The notes below the pieces were generated by a model. It worked only from the letters and a program-made list of their open reading frames with translations, searched no databases and was not told the DNA's origin. Positions 9,022 to 17,842 of a stretch of 27,624 bases of DNA are shown piece by piece. Origin of the DNA: Pelomyxa schiedti (lineage: Eukaryota; Evosea; Pelobiontida; Pelomyxidae); NCBI GenBank assembly GCA_020536535.1, contig JAHLWZ010001029.1, positions 1 to 27,624 of the forward strand, read 5' to 3'. Position 1 is the first letter of the stretch, and every line of letters begins with the position of its first letter. The position numbers and the translations under genes are program-made.

Positions 9022-9342
9022 CAACCTGTATTTATTATAAATAAAATAGGTATATTTTCATACCATATTATTTTTTTAAAATGCTGCTTTTATGGATACA
9101 CACAAAACCCCCACCCCAAACGACTCGGCCAAAATGCGCCCAGTGCATACGCCATGAGTCATAATACCGGCTGCCCAGCGTCATCCTGTGATCAACTTAT
9201 ATTTGTTGGTGGCGATGCCTTGCCTCCGACACACAGACAACAAACCCCTTCGTTCAGCCAATAACTAATTTAATGTGAATCTTCGAAGTTCCACGTGAAT
9301 GTATTTTCACCATCACTGGGCGGAGATGATACACCCTCAAAA
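9022..9342. other. Intergenic spacer between transporter start and PRMT3 stop
   Basis: About 320 bases, AT-rich near the transporter start. Both flanking genes run on the minus strand, so this holds the PRMT3 3' region and the transporter promoter/5' UTR. On the minus strand a short ATG-initiated frame (about 9183 to 9070) ends at TAA and could be a 5' UTR ORF or an unrecognised first exon. I could not join it in phase to the ATG at 9021. Confidence 0.4.
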
Positions 9343-11687
9343 CTACACGTAGTATAGAAGCGAGACCTTCTCAGGACAAGAAACCGACGATGAAGATGAC
9401 GATGCAGGACTACGGATTCTTTGAACAGCAAAGTCGATGAGCACCTCGATGTCGTGCTGCTCGACGGCGCTGTGCTGGATGGTGAGGGTGCCGTCGAGGG
9501 CGTCGCCGGGGGCCAGCGACTCGACTGGCCTGGGCAGCATGAACACGGTCTGCCGCCAGTGTGTCTCGGGGTCAGAGGGCCCAGTGCCGAACTTAACTAT
9601 GGGTTCCACGCACCCCGTGCGGAATTCCACGTCGAACCAGCCTACGAGTGCATGGCAATCGCACCCGGCTGCTGTTGTTGATGTTGATGTTGATGTTGGT
9701 GTTGGTGTTGCTGTTGCTGTTGTTGTTGCTTCCGGTATTGTTTCAGTTGTTGTGGTTGTGGTTTTTGGTGTTGTAGTTGGGGATTGTGTAATGATTGTTG
9801 TTGGGGAATCGACCGGGTTTGGTTCGGAATTGGAGGGTGTGGTGGATTCGGAGGAGAATAGGGAGGCAACTGAGGGGTCTGTTTCGGTTTCCGGGGATGC
9901 GGGTGTGGATGGGTCCGGTTCCGGCGTTGTTGTTCTTCGAATTATCAGTCTGAATGGGTATTTTAATGACCAGCCGGATTTGAAGGTATCGCTCTTTACT
10001 GCGTTGATGTCGATGACGCCGAGGGTGCAGGGGTCTGTAATCTCCCCTTGGGGAGCTACAACTTCAACCAGAGCTTCTCGGACATAGGATTCGCCAATGT
10101 GACTCATATCGAAGCCGTATACATCCTTCCAGAACGGTCTTTCATATTCCCACCGCTCAGGCATGGTGAACGCACTGAGTATAATTCCGGTATGGCTTGG
10201 CTGGACTGTGCCACTGGGGTTCATGTGGGAATCCCGCACAGCAAGAACAGCAGGGAGCATATTTTCGAACAGGAGGAAGTAACCCATCCACTCAGAGACT
10301 ACTATATCTGCCTTTGCGCCGTGTAGTGCAGAGCCAAGTCTCTCAGAATCCTCAGCTTTACAACATACAACGTCAACCACCTCAGAAAAGCCATTCCGCT
10401 GCACACTTTCGCGTGCATACCTTGCAACTCGCGAGGCCTCTACCGCTATTACATGGGCAGCTCCGGCTCTGGCAGCGAATAGACTTAGAATGCCACTCCC
10501 AGCCCCCACATCGACCACAACTTTGCCTCTCACGAGTTGAGGGTTCTTCTCAAAGAAATCGCGGTAAGAAGATGTTCTCACTGTGTCATGGAGCATTTCG
10601 CTGTGTATGGCTAACCGCGTGTATGATAGGAAGTACTTGGTCGTTTTTCCTTCTTCCTTTCTGGTCTCCTCTCCCACTTCTTCATCATCACTTGAGGAGT
10701 CTTTCTCACTATCAGACTCCAAAGGTTTTTCATCCTCCAAGAGACGCTGTGAAGCTTGTTTCAAGGTGGAGTAAGCTCTTTCCAGTTGTTCCAACTTCTG
10801 CCTAAGTATTGCTACCTCAGACTGCTGAGAAGAAGTTGTTCCGCTAGTCTCCCTTATTACAGGTGCTCCCTCCTCTCCACATCCCCCTTCCACAACTGTC
10901 ACGTCCTGCTGCCCATTGATGCTATTCTCGTCTTCTCCTTCATCTATCAGGCCCAAGGCGAAGTCTGTTATGAGCGGGTCATCTGGGATAACTGGAATCA
11001 AAAAGGCCTCATCCTCAAAAAGAGGGTGCGTCCGTGACACGCCAGTGGCAGACCAAGAGCCCAGCTTTCTCCCGTGCGTTCTCAGGAAGTTTATCATCCT
11101 CACCAAGTGATATGTTGTCAGCTTCCACTCTCTGCTCAAGTTTTAGCCATGGTCCACAAGACATCAATAAAAAAAAATATAAAAAAAGCACAAGAAATCT
11201 AAAATAACAATAACAATAACAATAACAATAACAATAACAATAACAATAACAATAACAATAACAATAACAATAACAATAACAATAACAATAACAATAACAA
11301 TAACAATAACAATATATTATAATAACAGTAAGAGGAACAGTAACAATATGCAACACAAGAGACAACAGCGCACAACCTAGCTACGGCAGCCAAGTCAAAC
11401 CCGTGGGCCTCCGCCATGTGCCCAACGCACCTCGCCGCTGACGAGATCGCAGACGACGACGAAGAGGAGGAGGAGGAGGAGGAACGCGACGACGAAGCTT
11501 CGTCGGCGGGGGAAAACGCGGCGTCGCAGAACAGGCACCCGCACACTCTGTCGTCGTCCTCGGCGTCCGACGACGCCGCGGCCGCGTAGCATTCTTCGTC
11601 GCTCTCCTCCTCGTCGATGAGTATGTGCTCGGCGCGGCGATCGTTATCCTCCTCCTCGATGTGTGTCGGTGCCGCTTGTTGTGACAT
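9343..11687 (-). CDS. PRMT3: PRMT3-type protein arginine N-methyltransferase, two exons, 699 aa
   Basis: Exon 1 is 11687-11377 and exon 2 is 11131-9343; the AG|GT...CAG|A junction restores VAREWKLTTYHLVRMINFLR. The enzyme transfers methyl groups from S-adenosylmethionine to arginine; PRMT3 orthologues are cytosolic and methylate ribosomal protein S2. The N terminus is acidic, then a C2H2 zinc finger typical of PRMT3 (CLFC at residues 51-54, H90 and H95) is split by an Asp/Ser-rich loop with a long Ser run. A predicted coiled coil covers about 208-241. The catalytic core has YFLSYTRLAIHSEMLHD, SAM motif I VVDVGAGSGILSLFA (about 308-322), the double-E loop SEWMGYFLLFE (382-392) and the THW loop (627-629). 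Oddly, about 90 residues of Thr/Ser/Pro (about 502-594) interrupt the C-terminal beta-barrel. Stop TAG at 9345-9343. Confidence 0.93.
11204..11314. repeat. Hexanucleotide microsatellite (AACAAT)n in PRMT3 intron
   Basis: About 18 near-perfect tandem copies of AACAAT (TTGTTA on the coding strand) fill nearly half of the 245-nt PRMT3 intron (11132-11376). Other introns in this window are mostly 40-70 nt, so repeat expansion accounts for much of the extra length. Confidence 0.95.
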
Positions 11688-11782
11688 TTCGAAATACGCG
11701 AAATTGCGACGCACAATTGCAGGTTAACAACAAATTTTCGCTTCCCGTAACCATCAGAAACCATTCTCTGAGTTGAGAGGTG
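11688..11782. promoter_or_regulatory. Head-to-head spacer, PRMT3 versus type II pseudogene
   Basis: Only 95 bases separate the PRMT3 start (minus, 11687) from the ATG of the truncated type II copy (plus, 11783). The PRMT3 promoter must lie here or within the pseudogene. No TATA box or other recognisable element was seen. Confidence 0.4.
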
Positions 11783-12118
11783 ATGGCGACGTCGTGCATC
11801 GACGGCAACAGCAACGACAATTGCTGGTGCGTCATTGCATCGATATTGCGGGCCCGAAACCAAATGGGTGCCCTGGTTCCAGCCGTTGGCCACATCGTCG
11901 GCCGCCTATTATGGTACCTGGTCAGGGACACATCGACCACGTTTGTGCTGCGTGTCAAGGGTGGCGATTCCCCTTTGCACATGCAGTGGTGCCAAAAACC
12001 TGTGTGTGAGAATCTCGCGGCTTCTTGGGAGTGTGGTTGGTGATGTGGAGCAGAGGATTACAGGCACAACCCTGAGGTGCTACTGGCTGAGTGACACTGC
12101 GTTTCTGGGGATGGCACG
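11783..12118 (+). pseudogene. Truncated type II family copy
   Basis: The start MATSCIDGNSNDNCWCVIAS, then RARNQMGALVPAVGHIVGRL and YLVRDTSTTFVLRV, match the intact copy at 14451-15689. A deletion near 11975-12000 shifts the frame: the following LCVRISRLLGSVVGDVEQRI and LRCYW blocks are readable only in another frame. Homology stops abruptly around 12118 after the codons for AFLGMAR. The remaining two thirds of the gene are missing, so this is a dead 5' fragment. Confidence 0.8.
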
Positions 12119-12671
12119 TTGTCAATGAGCTTGTATCTCCCTTGCAGCACCACGTTGCTGCCTCAAAAACACTGCCACTGCATTCCTCACTCGTTTCTGC
12201 CCCTCCCTGTCCATCACCTTGCCCTCCTTGCAGTCCTTCCTTGGGGCCCACACAAAAGTGGCTTCGCCCACTTTTGTGTGGTTACCTATTCTCCCTTCTC
12301 TCCCATTTTATTGTATGACCTGTAACCATCTCTTTGCTCTAACTTTATGATGGTGATGGGACAACCACCCAACACCAACACACCAACTACGGAGTTCATT
12401 GTGATTAACTGCTGAGGCATAGTGCCACCATCAGACCCACATTCGCAACTGTGGTGGTAAACTTGTGTGCAGAGGAATGAACAAGGCAAGGTACCAATTC
12501 CACAATGAGTTGTAAATGTGAACAAAAAAGCACATCAACACAGCAGCAAACAGCATAATAGGGGCCCCAGGTGGTGGGGCACAGGCACCGTAATTACTTT
12601 GTGTCAGCGGCAGGCTCTTTTTGTTGTTATTGGGTTTTGCTTTCACTGTGATCACTCCTTGAAAAAGGAAG
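12119..12671. other. Non-coding spacer after the truncated copy
   Basis: About 550 bases with no credible gene on either strand; apparent frames are short and without family or domain signal. It contains the strong inverted repeat at 12248-12281 and the 5' flank of the next family member. I see no further homology to the family. Confidence 0.5.
12248..12281. repeat. 14-bp perfect inverted repeat (stem-loop)
   Basis: CCACACAAAAGTGG at 12248-12261 and CCACTTTTGTGTGG at 12268-12281 are exact reverse complements around a six-base loop CTTCGC. It lies in the spacer, about 130 bases after the truncated type II copy breaks off. As RNA it would form a stable hairpin. Confidence 0.85.
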
Positions 12672-14000
12672 ATGATGAAGATGGCATTCGAGGTGGGGCG
12701 CGACACTCTGCGCGCACGTGAACAACTTGGCGCGCTGGCGTCGGCGTCGACCACCGCTAGTTGTCGTCGTTTTGTTGCAGTTGCGGGAAGCGGCGATGAC
12801 GTCACGATGACGGCGACCGCGACCACGGCGCTCGTGACGTGGGGCCACGTTTTGGCAAGGTTGGTGTGGGACATGGTGGTGTCCACTGCAAGGGTGTTTG
12901 TGTTTCTGGTGGATGAGACAAGCCAGGGAGGGCATTATGATGAGAGGTGCTTGTGCGTGAGGGTGTCACCACTGCTGCTCAGCGTCGTTGGCGAGATACA
13001 GGACAGGGCACTGGTGCACAGCTGGCTGTGGGTGGACGACACGAGGTACCTGGGGAGTGGTGATGGCGGGCATGATGTGACACCACCGGTGCAGAGGTGG
13101 ATAATGTGCAGTGCGGGTGATCCTGCATCAGAGTGGAGAAAGATGAGGGATGATGGTGTGGCTGTTTGTGAGGAGCCTGTGTGGTTCAGACCCCACAGTG
13201 AAGCTGTCAACTCCAAGTGGTTTGTACTGCTTGGTCGTGGGGTTGGTAGTGAGAAGGTACTTCTTGTTCATCGCTTCAACAACGACTGCAACAGGCAAAG
13301 TGGATTTTCCCATCACAAGGTTCCCCTGGACGTCATTGCTGAGTGCGATACACTCAGGTTCGAGAGGCAAAGGCCTGATGAGTTGCTTCTTTTCCTCCTC
13401 AAAAAGGCAAGGTCGGAAGAGTCATCAATTGTTGCCATTGTGATTGATGTGGAGCAGACACACTCCAATGGTGCACTGTGCGTTCTCAGCACCACCTCGT
13501 GGGCATCCCCCTTTGTTGGTGGTCTCACATCCTCATTTGTGTTGAGGAAGAAAAGTGGTGCCCGTTGTTTCATCTGCTCAGCTTACATCGACGATCCCAA
13601 CGCTGAAAGAGTATTTCTTGGTTTTGCAGTTGAAGAAACCACTGGCTGTGTCACACCACTTGCCTCAGACACTTGGTTGGACCCTGTGAACGACTCTATG
13701 TTCCTCATCACGGATCGTCATTCTGCAACATACAGCAAATTGTCGACTTGTGATTGCAATGACCCAACCAACCCCTCCAAAGTGGTTGTCACGTCTGATT
13801 GTTTGGACCACCAAACTGGAAACATAAGCAGCGAGTTCAACCAGAGAAGGGCATTGGGAGTGAGGTCAGGATCAGGGTTCCTGTTATGCACAGCTGGATC
13901 ACACCTCAGGGTGATTGAACCATTCACTGGATTCTGTGTACTCACTCTTGTATTTCCACTGTGCTCCACACTCCATACGACACTCCAGTTTTGTTCTTGA
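12672..14000 (+). CDS. Type I tandem-family protein, 442 aa
   Basis: An intact intronless ORF with three nearby in-frame ATGs (12672, 12675, 12681). The one at 12681 (MAFEVGRDTLRAREQLGALA) aligns with the family start, and the first is taken as the outer limit. Blocks: RAREQLGALASAST, a moderate Ala/Thr linker, GHVLARLVWDMVVSTARVF, CVRVSPLLLSVVGEIQDRAL, LWVDDTRYLGS, KWFVLLGRGVGSEKV, RPDELLLFLLKKARS, IDVEQTHSNGALCVLS, SFVLRKKSGARCFIC, STCDCNDPTNPSKV, and HLRVIEPFTGFCVLTLVF before the ending TTLQFCS, with TGA at 13998-14000. The ending resembles the partial copy at 1-116. The middle closely matches the copies 6-11 kb to the left, consistent with gene conversion or recent duplication. Function unknown. 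Confidence 0.85.
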   Translation: MMKMAFEVGRDTLRAREQLGALASASTTASCRRFVAVAGSGDDVTMTATATTALVTWGHVLARLVWDMVVSTARVFVFLVDETSQGGHYDERCLCVRVSPLLLSVVGEIQDRALVHSWLWVDDTRYLGSGDGGHDVTPPVQRWIMCSAGDPASEWRKMRDDGVAVCEEPVWFRPHSEAVNSKWFVLLGRGVGSEKVLLVHRFNNDCNRQSGFSHHKVPLDVIAECDTLRFERQRPDELLLFLLKKARSEESSIVAIVIDVEQTHSNGALCVLSTTSWASPFVGGLTSSFVLRKKSGARCFICSAYIDDPNAERVFLGFAVEETTGCVTPLASDTWLDPVNDSMFLITDRHSATYSKLSTCDCNDPTNPSKVVVTSDCLDHQTGNISSEFNQRRALGVRSGSGFLLCTAGSHLRVIEPFTGFCVLTLVFPLCSTLHTTLQFCS

Positions 14001-14450
14001 TTCCCAATACCCTTGTTTAAAGTGTCACAAGGAATAAGAAATGTGTTTTTCTTTGACATTATTCAGAAAAGTGTATCTCTTTCATTTCACCCATTACCCC
14101 ACTGTCACTGCGAATCCAGACTAAAATCACTGTTCACATGCGTTTCTTGTTGTCACTCAGGAAACTGGTGAAAATGTCGGTGTGTGGAAGGATGGCGGTC
14201 AATGGGTGTGGTTGGTTTGTGTTGGCGACAGATGAGAAATGCCACTGTACGTCGACTGTGGAAAAAATAACAAGGGAGTTGTGGGTGTGATCCACGTTCC
14301 AACTGTGACTCACACAAAACAGGTGTTTAGGCATTTTGCCCCAAGTCCAGTTCCAAGAAGCTGAAAATTAAGTTCCATCAAAACCCGTGAAACTGTGCGA
14401 CATTGAGGTTGGTTGGTTGGCAACACTTCTATTGTGGTGGATAGGGGGCG
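14001..14450. other. Intergenic spacer between type I and type II copies
   Basis: 450 bases holding the 3' flank of the type I copy and the promoter/5' UTR of the type II copy. No RNA gene, domain-bearing frame or family remnant could be recognised. The last 60 bases have a GGTTGGTTGG run shortly before the ATG. Confidence 0.45.
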
Positions 14451-15689
14451 ATGGCGACGTTCAACAGCAATGGGTATGTGGTTGCATCAATGGCACGTGG
14501 GCGTGACCAAATGGGTGCCCTGGTTCCAGCTGTCGGACACGTCGTCGGCCGCCTTGTGTGGTACCTGGTCAGGGACACATCGACCACGTTTGTGATGCGC
14601 GTCCAAGGCGACGAGTGCCCTCAGCCACGGGACAGCGGTGCCATAGGCCTCAGGGTGGTGTTCCTGTGTGTGAGAATCTCGGGGCTTCTTGGGAGCGTGG
14701 TTGGCGACGTGGAGCAGAGGATCACTGGGAGCAACCTGAGGTGCTACTGGCCGAGTGCCACTGCGTTCGTGGGGATGGCACGTGACAGCAACTGCAAGGC
14801 GGAGTGGTGCCTGTGCGATCTCCCAGCAGGGTTCATTCAGGCGTGTGAGGCTGCCAACGAGAGGTGGCTGGTGAGGTGTGGTGACAATTCTGCTGCGAAC
14901 CAGAGTGGCGACCCTGACAGGCCTGATGAGGAGCTGGTGCTGGTCACTGTAAAGCTGATGAATGATGGTGGCAGCGTGGGTGAGGCTGTGATTACTGCAC
15001 TGCCGCGGTCTGTTGTTTGCACTATTTTCGCTGTGTGTGAGTTGAAGTTTATGCCATCAAGACCGGATGAGCTTATGCTAGCAGTCTGCGGTTTAAGGGA
15101 CACAACTCCAACACTCGTTGTTGTTGACGTGGAGGGGACACATCGCAGTGGAACACTGAGAGTTGTCAGCACCACACGTTGCCTGACTGGAATCCGTGGA
15201 TACTTGAGCTTGGACTCGGCGTTTCCAATGAGGAGGAAAGATGGCACCCGCTCTTTCTTCATTGAAGTGGAGCTGTATTACTTTGAAGTGGAAGAATCAA
15301 CAGGTGTTGCAAGGCTCCTCTCTGGTGGGTCGTATTGGCCTCTCAGTGACTCCGAGTATTTCCTTGATGGAAGAGTTCGGCTTGGTGATGTTCCCATCTG
15401 GGATTGCAACAACAGGGGCACAACAACCCCATTGAAAGTGATCAAAATTCCCACAGTTCCACCAGAAAGAAGCAACACCAGGAGGGGTGGCGGTGGTGAT
15501 AAGCGGCGACCCATGTTGCACGGTTCCAGGGGGTTCTTGTTCCACACCAACACAGCTGAATCATGCATCACAGTTATCGATCCCAACCTCAGAAACCACA
15601 CTACAATGACACCACAGCAGGTCACTGTTCTGGTCCTTTCATTTCCATTGTGGCCTGACCTCTCCTTGTCAATTGATTTTGCAAATTGA
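14451..15689 (+). CDS. Type II tandem-family protein, 412 aa
   Basis: An intact intronless ORF begins MATFNSNGYVVASMARGRDQ. It keeps the RDQ-GAL and GH-W boxes (RDQMGALVPAVGHVVGRLVW) but without the Ala/Thr linker between them. It then has LVRDTSTTFVMRV, LCVRISGLLGSVVGDVEQRI, SRPDELMLAVCGLRD, VVVDVEGTHRSGTLRVVS, MRRKDGTRSFF, a PLSDSEYFLDG strand and the WD-like strand PIWDCNNRGTTTPLKV. It ends with GFLFHTNTAESCITVIDPN, a TPQQVTVLVLSFPLWPDL strand and DFAN, TGA at 15687-15689. The strand-plus-IWDC pattern is the best hint in the family for a degenerate WD-type propeller (inference). No catalytic residues or localisation signals recognised. Confidence 0.85.
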   Translation: MATFNSNGYVVASMARGRDQMGALVPAVGHVVGRLVWYLVRDTSTTFVMRVQGDECPQPRDSGAIGLRVVFLCVRISGLLGSVVGDVEQRITGSNLRCYWPSATAFVGMARDSNCKAEWCLCDLPAGFIQACEAANERWLVRCGDNSAANQSGDPDRPDEELVLVTVKLMNDGGSVGEAVITALPRSVVCTIFAVCELKFMPSRPDELMLAVCGLRDTTPTLVVVDVEGTHRSGTLRVVSTTRCLTGIRGYLSLDSAFPMRRKDGTRSFFIEVELYYFEVEESTGVARLLSGGSYWPLSDSEYFLDGRVRLGDVPIWDCNNRGTTTPLKVIKIPTVPPERSNTRRGGGGDKRRPMLHGSRGFLFHTNTAESCITVIDPNLRNHTTMTPQQVTVLVLSFPLWPDLSLSIDFAN

Positions 15690-16037
15690 CTTCCTGGAGT
15701 ATTCCTAGGTAGTGAATAGAACCAGAGATCAGTGTTAGTGTATCTATCTTTCCTTCAGAAACAACTGTTCTTGCTGTGCCCTTTTGGGTCACACCGTCAG
15801 TTGATTCTTGGAACCAGTGTTGGGAACCCGGGAAAACGGGACACGGGAAGAGAATTTGGGCGGGTCCCGCTCCCGGGAAATGAGTGGCTCTTCCCGATTT
15901 GCAATCAATCACCTTATACATCTTGGCCATGTTTCTAGCCCCCACAAGCTCGGCGCTCGTGGCACCACATCCCAAAAAGGGATTCACCACCAACACTGCT
16001 TGGAACGGTGATCAACAAATCCGACGTGCGTTTGCTG
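15690..16037. other. Spacer with GC-rich inverted block and antisense relic
   Basis: The middle part (15815-15880) is unusually rich in CCCGGG/GGGAC words, with CCCGGGA at 15827-15833 and TCCCGGG at 15871-15877 as inverted arms. It starts CAGTGTTGGGA, which resembles a hAT-type terminal sequence, but no partner terminus or target duplication was identified. The right part carries a short minus-strand open stretch described separately. Confidence 0.4.
15899..16006 (-). pseudogene. Antisense ORF relic with glycine-rich GCGATS motif
   Basis: On the minus strand the frame reads QAVLVVNPFLGCGATSAELV followed by ...MAKMYKVIDCKSG, with an in-frame stop a few codons upstream, so it is only a fragment. 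It shares the pattern VV-x(n)-GCG-[ST]-x(1-2)-A-[GE]-LV with a second minus-strand stretch at 17461-17640. Such Gly-Cys-Gly-Ser/Thr loops occur in methyltransferase and SIS-type nucleotide folds, but the match is too short to assign. It may be a remnant of a gene disrupted by growth of the array. Confidence 0.3.
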
Positions 16038-17465
16038 ATGGCGACGAGACACACCGCACCCAACAACAACACAGCAAGCAACAACAACCACGACGACGAC
16101 GACGACTGCATGTACCTCGTTGCGTCAATTCTGCGTTGCCACGACCAGTTGAGGGCCCTGCTCCCAGCCGTAGGCGGCCACGTCGTCGCCCGCTTGTTGT
16201 GGGAGCTTGTCAACGACACCGCCACTACGTTCGTGCTGCGCGCGAGCGGCAAGCATAATAAGCCGCCAACGCGCCGCCTGCCCGCCGCGACGAGCCGACA
16301 CACCGCGGACGGGCAGGCGGCAAGGACGAGAGAGGCGGGCGCCAGCAAGCAGCTCGGCGTGGCGTTTCTGCGGGTGAGGGTGTCGCGGCTGCTCGGGGGC
16401 GTCGTCGGAGGCGTGGAGCGCAGGCGGGCAGGGGGGGTGCCGCCGACGACGAGGTGCCACTGGGTCGGCGACGCCGAGTTCGTGGCAAATGTGGGCGAAG
16501 GCAGCAGTGGGGGGACGGGGGCGGGGTGGTGCCTGTGCAATGGTGGCCGAGGGGAAGCCGAAGCCGAAGCGGAAGGGAAAGGGGAAGGAAAAGTTGACAG
16601 CGGGATCGGGCTGGTTGGCCAGGACCCAGTGGGGGTAGTGGGGGTGTGTAATGTGGCCAATGGGAAGTGGCTTGTGCTGTGCAGTACTAGTAGGCACGGG
16701 GATGAACTGGTGTTGGTTATTGCGAAGCTGGATGTGCATAGTACATCGGGGGCAGGTGCCGAGCGTCGACTGCGTGATAGCAGGCTGAATGTCACTGCCT
16801 CCCTGCCCCACTCTCTGGTCGACAACATTTTCTCTGTGGGTGACTTGAAGTTTATGCCATCAAGGCCTGACGAGGTGTTGCTGAGAGTGTACAGGCCAAG
16901 GGAACTGACGCCAACACTCGTTGTTGTTGACGTGGAGGGGACACATCGCAGTGGAACACTGAGAGTTATCAGCATCACACGTTGTTCAACTGGGATCCTT
17001 GAATACTTTGCATTGGACTCTGTGTTTGCAATGAGGAGGAAAGATGGCACCCGCTCTTTCTTCTTTGAAGTGGAGATGAATTGCTTTGAAGTGGAAGAAT
17101 CAACAAGCGTTTCAAGGAAGCTAACTGGTGGGCCGTATTGGCCTCTCAGTGACTCTGAGTATTTTAGTGATGGCAGAATGCAGGTTGATGGGAATGTACC
17201 CATCTGGGATTGCAGCAACAGGGAGGAAACAACACTGTTAAAAGAGATCAACATTCCCACAAGAGGCAACACCAGTGGTGCGTGGTCATCATTGCAAGGC
17301 TCACGGGGGTTCTTGTTCCACACCAACACAGCTGAATCATGCATCACAATTATTGACCCCAACACCAGAAACCACACTCCAATGACACCACAACAGGTCA
17401 CTGTGCTGGTCCTGTCATTTCCATTGTGGACTGACCTCTCCTTGTCAATTGAGTTTGCCATTTAG
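16038..17465 (+). CDS. Type II tandem-family protein, 475 aa
   Basis: An intact intronless ORF; the ATG at 16038 starts MATRHTAPNNNTASNNN and precedes an Asp5 run. Family blocks: CHDQLRALLPAVGGHVVARL, ELVNDTATTFVLRA, VRVSRLLGGVVGGVERR, KWLVLCSTSRHGDELVLV, LKFMPSRPDEVLLRV, VVVDVEGTHRSGTLRVIS, MRRKDGTRSFFFEVEM, VPIWDCSNREETTLLKE, GFLFHTNTAESCITIIDPN, TPQQVTVLVLSFPLWTDL; TAG at 17463-17465. Compared with the type II copy to its left, the N-terminal third is much longer and very GC-rich, with Arg/Ala-rich and Glu/Gly/Lys-rich (GEAEAEAEGKGEGK) insertions. The C-terminal half is nearly identical, including an exact match of more than 50 bases over the DVEGTHRSGTL codons. Confidence 0.85.
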   Translation: MATRHTAPNNNTASNNNHDDDDDCMYLVASILRCHDQLRALLPAVGGHVVARLLWELVNDTATTFVLRASGKHNKPPTRRLPAATSRHTADGQAARTREAGASKQLGVAFLRVRVSRLLGGVVGGVERRRAGGVPPTTRCHWVGDAEFVANVGEGSSGGTGAGWCLCNGGRGEAEAEAEGKGEGKVDSGIGLVGQDPVGVVGVCNVANGKWLVLCSTSRHGDELVLVIAKLDVHSTSGAGAERRLRDSRLNVTASLPHSLVDNIFSVGDLKFMPSRPDEVLLRVYRPRELTPTLVVVDVEGTHRSGTLRVISITRCSTGILEYFALDSVFAMRRKDGTRSFFFEVEMNCFEVEESTSVSRKLTGGPYWPLSDSEYFSDGRMQVDGNVPIWDCSNREETTLLKEINIPTRGNTSGAWSSLQGSRGFLFHTNTAESCITIIDPNTRNHTPMTPQQVTVLVLSFPLWTDLSLSIEFAI

Positions 17466-17640
17466 TTTAAGCTATTGCCAGGTCCCTTGGTGTCACCTGC
17501 ACCAACTTTCTTTATGAGATTTAGTACAAGCCCTGCATTGGAGCTCCCACAGCCCGTTGCAACAACGACATGTGCCCTTTTTGATGTCATGTGTCGACCC
17601 ACACTTTGCCCCCAACTTGAGATAAATACTTCGCGTTGTT
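17461..17640 (-). pseudogene. Second antisense relic with GCGSSNAG motif
   Basis: On the minus strand a frame reads MTSKRAHVVVATGCGSSNAG, then LVLNLIKKVGAGDTKGPGNSLN and a TAA that overlaps the stop of the type II gene. The GCGSSNAGLV segment parallels GCGATSAELV in the relic at 15899-16006. The two lie on either side of the type II unit, in the same orientation. An upstream MAAINPRQASGRFVP frame (about 17684-17641) on the same strand might belong to it. No known family could be assigned. It could be the tail of a small real gene rather than a relic. Confidence 0.3.
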
Positions 17641-17842
17641 ATGGAACAAACCGTCCGGAGGCCTGACGAGGATTAATGGCTGCCATGATGATGAAAGTGA
17701 TGAAACGAAAACTCATCATTTTATTGTTGAAGCAGCTTGGCTTGGTCAAGAGCGTGACTTTTTAAACGTTGCCACACCAATTTTTTCTTTGTCACCAAAG
17801 TTAATTCATTTGACACTGGCGCTTAGACAACACACAGAACCA

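Noticed and set aside
11015-11365. Frames of alternating Tyr/Cys or poly-Leu across the PRMT3 intron.
   Set aside because: They are translations of the AACAAT hexanucleotide repeat within the intron.
14134-14334. Short minus-strand frame in the spacer before the type II gene.
   Set aside because: 66 residues with no domain, no conservation with other spacers and no codon bias.
15935-17461. 508-codon minus-strand frame antisense to the type II gene at 16038-17465.
   Set aside because: The plus strand encodes all conserved family blocks; the antisense frame follows from codon bias avoiding stops on the other strand.
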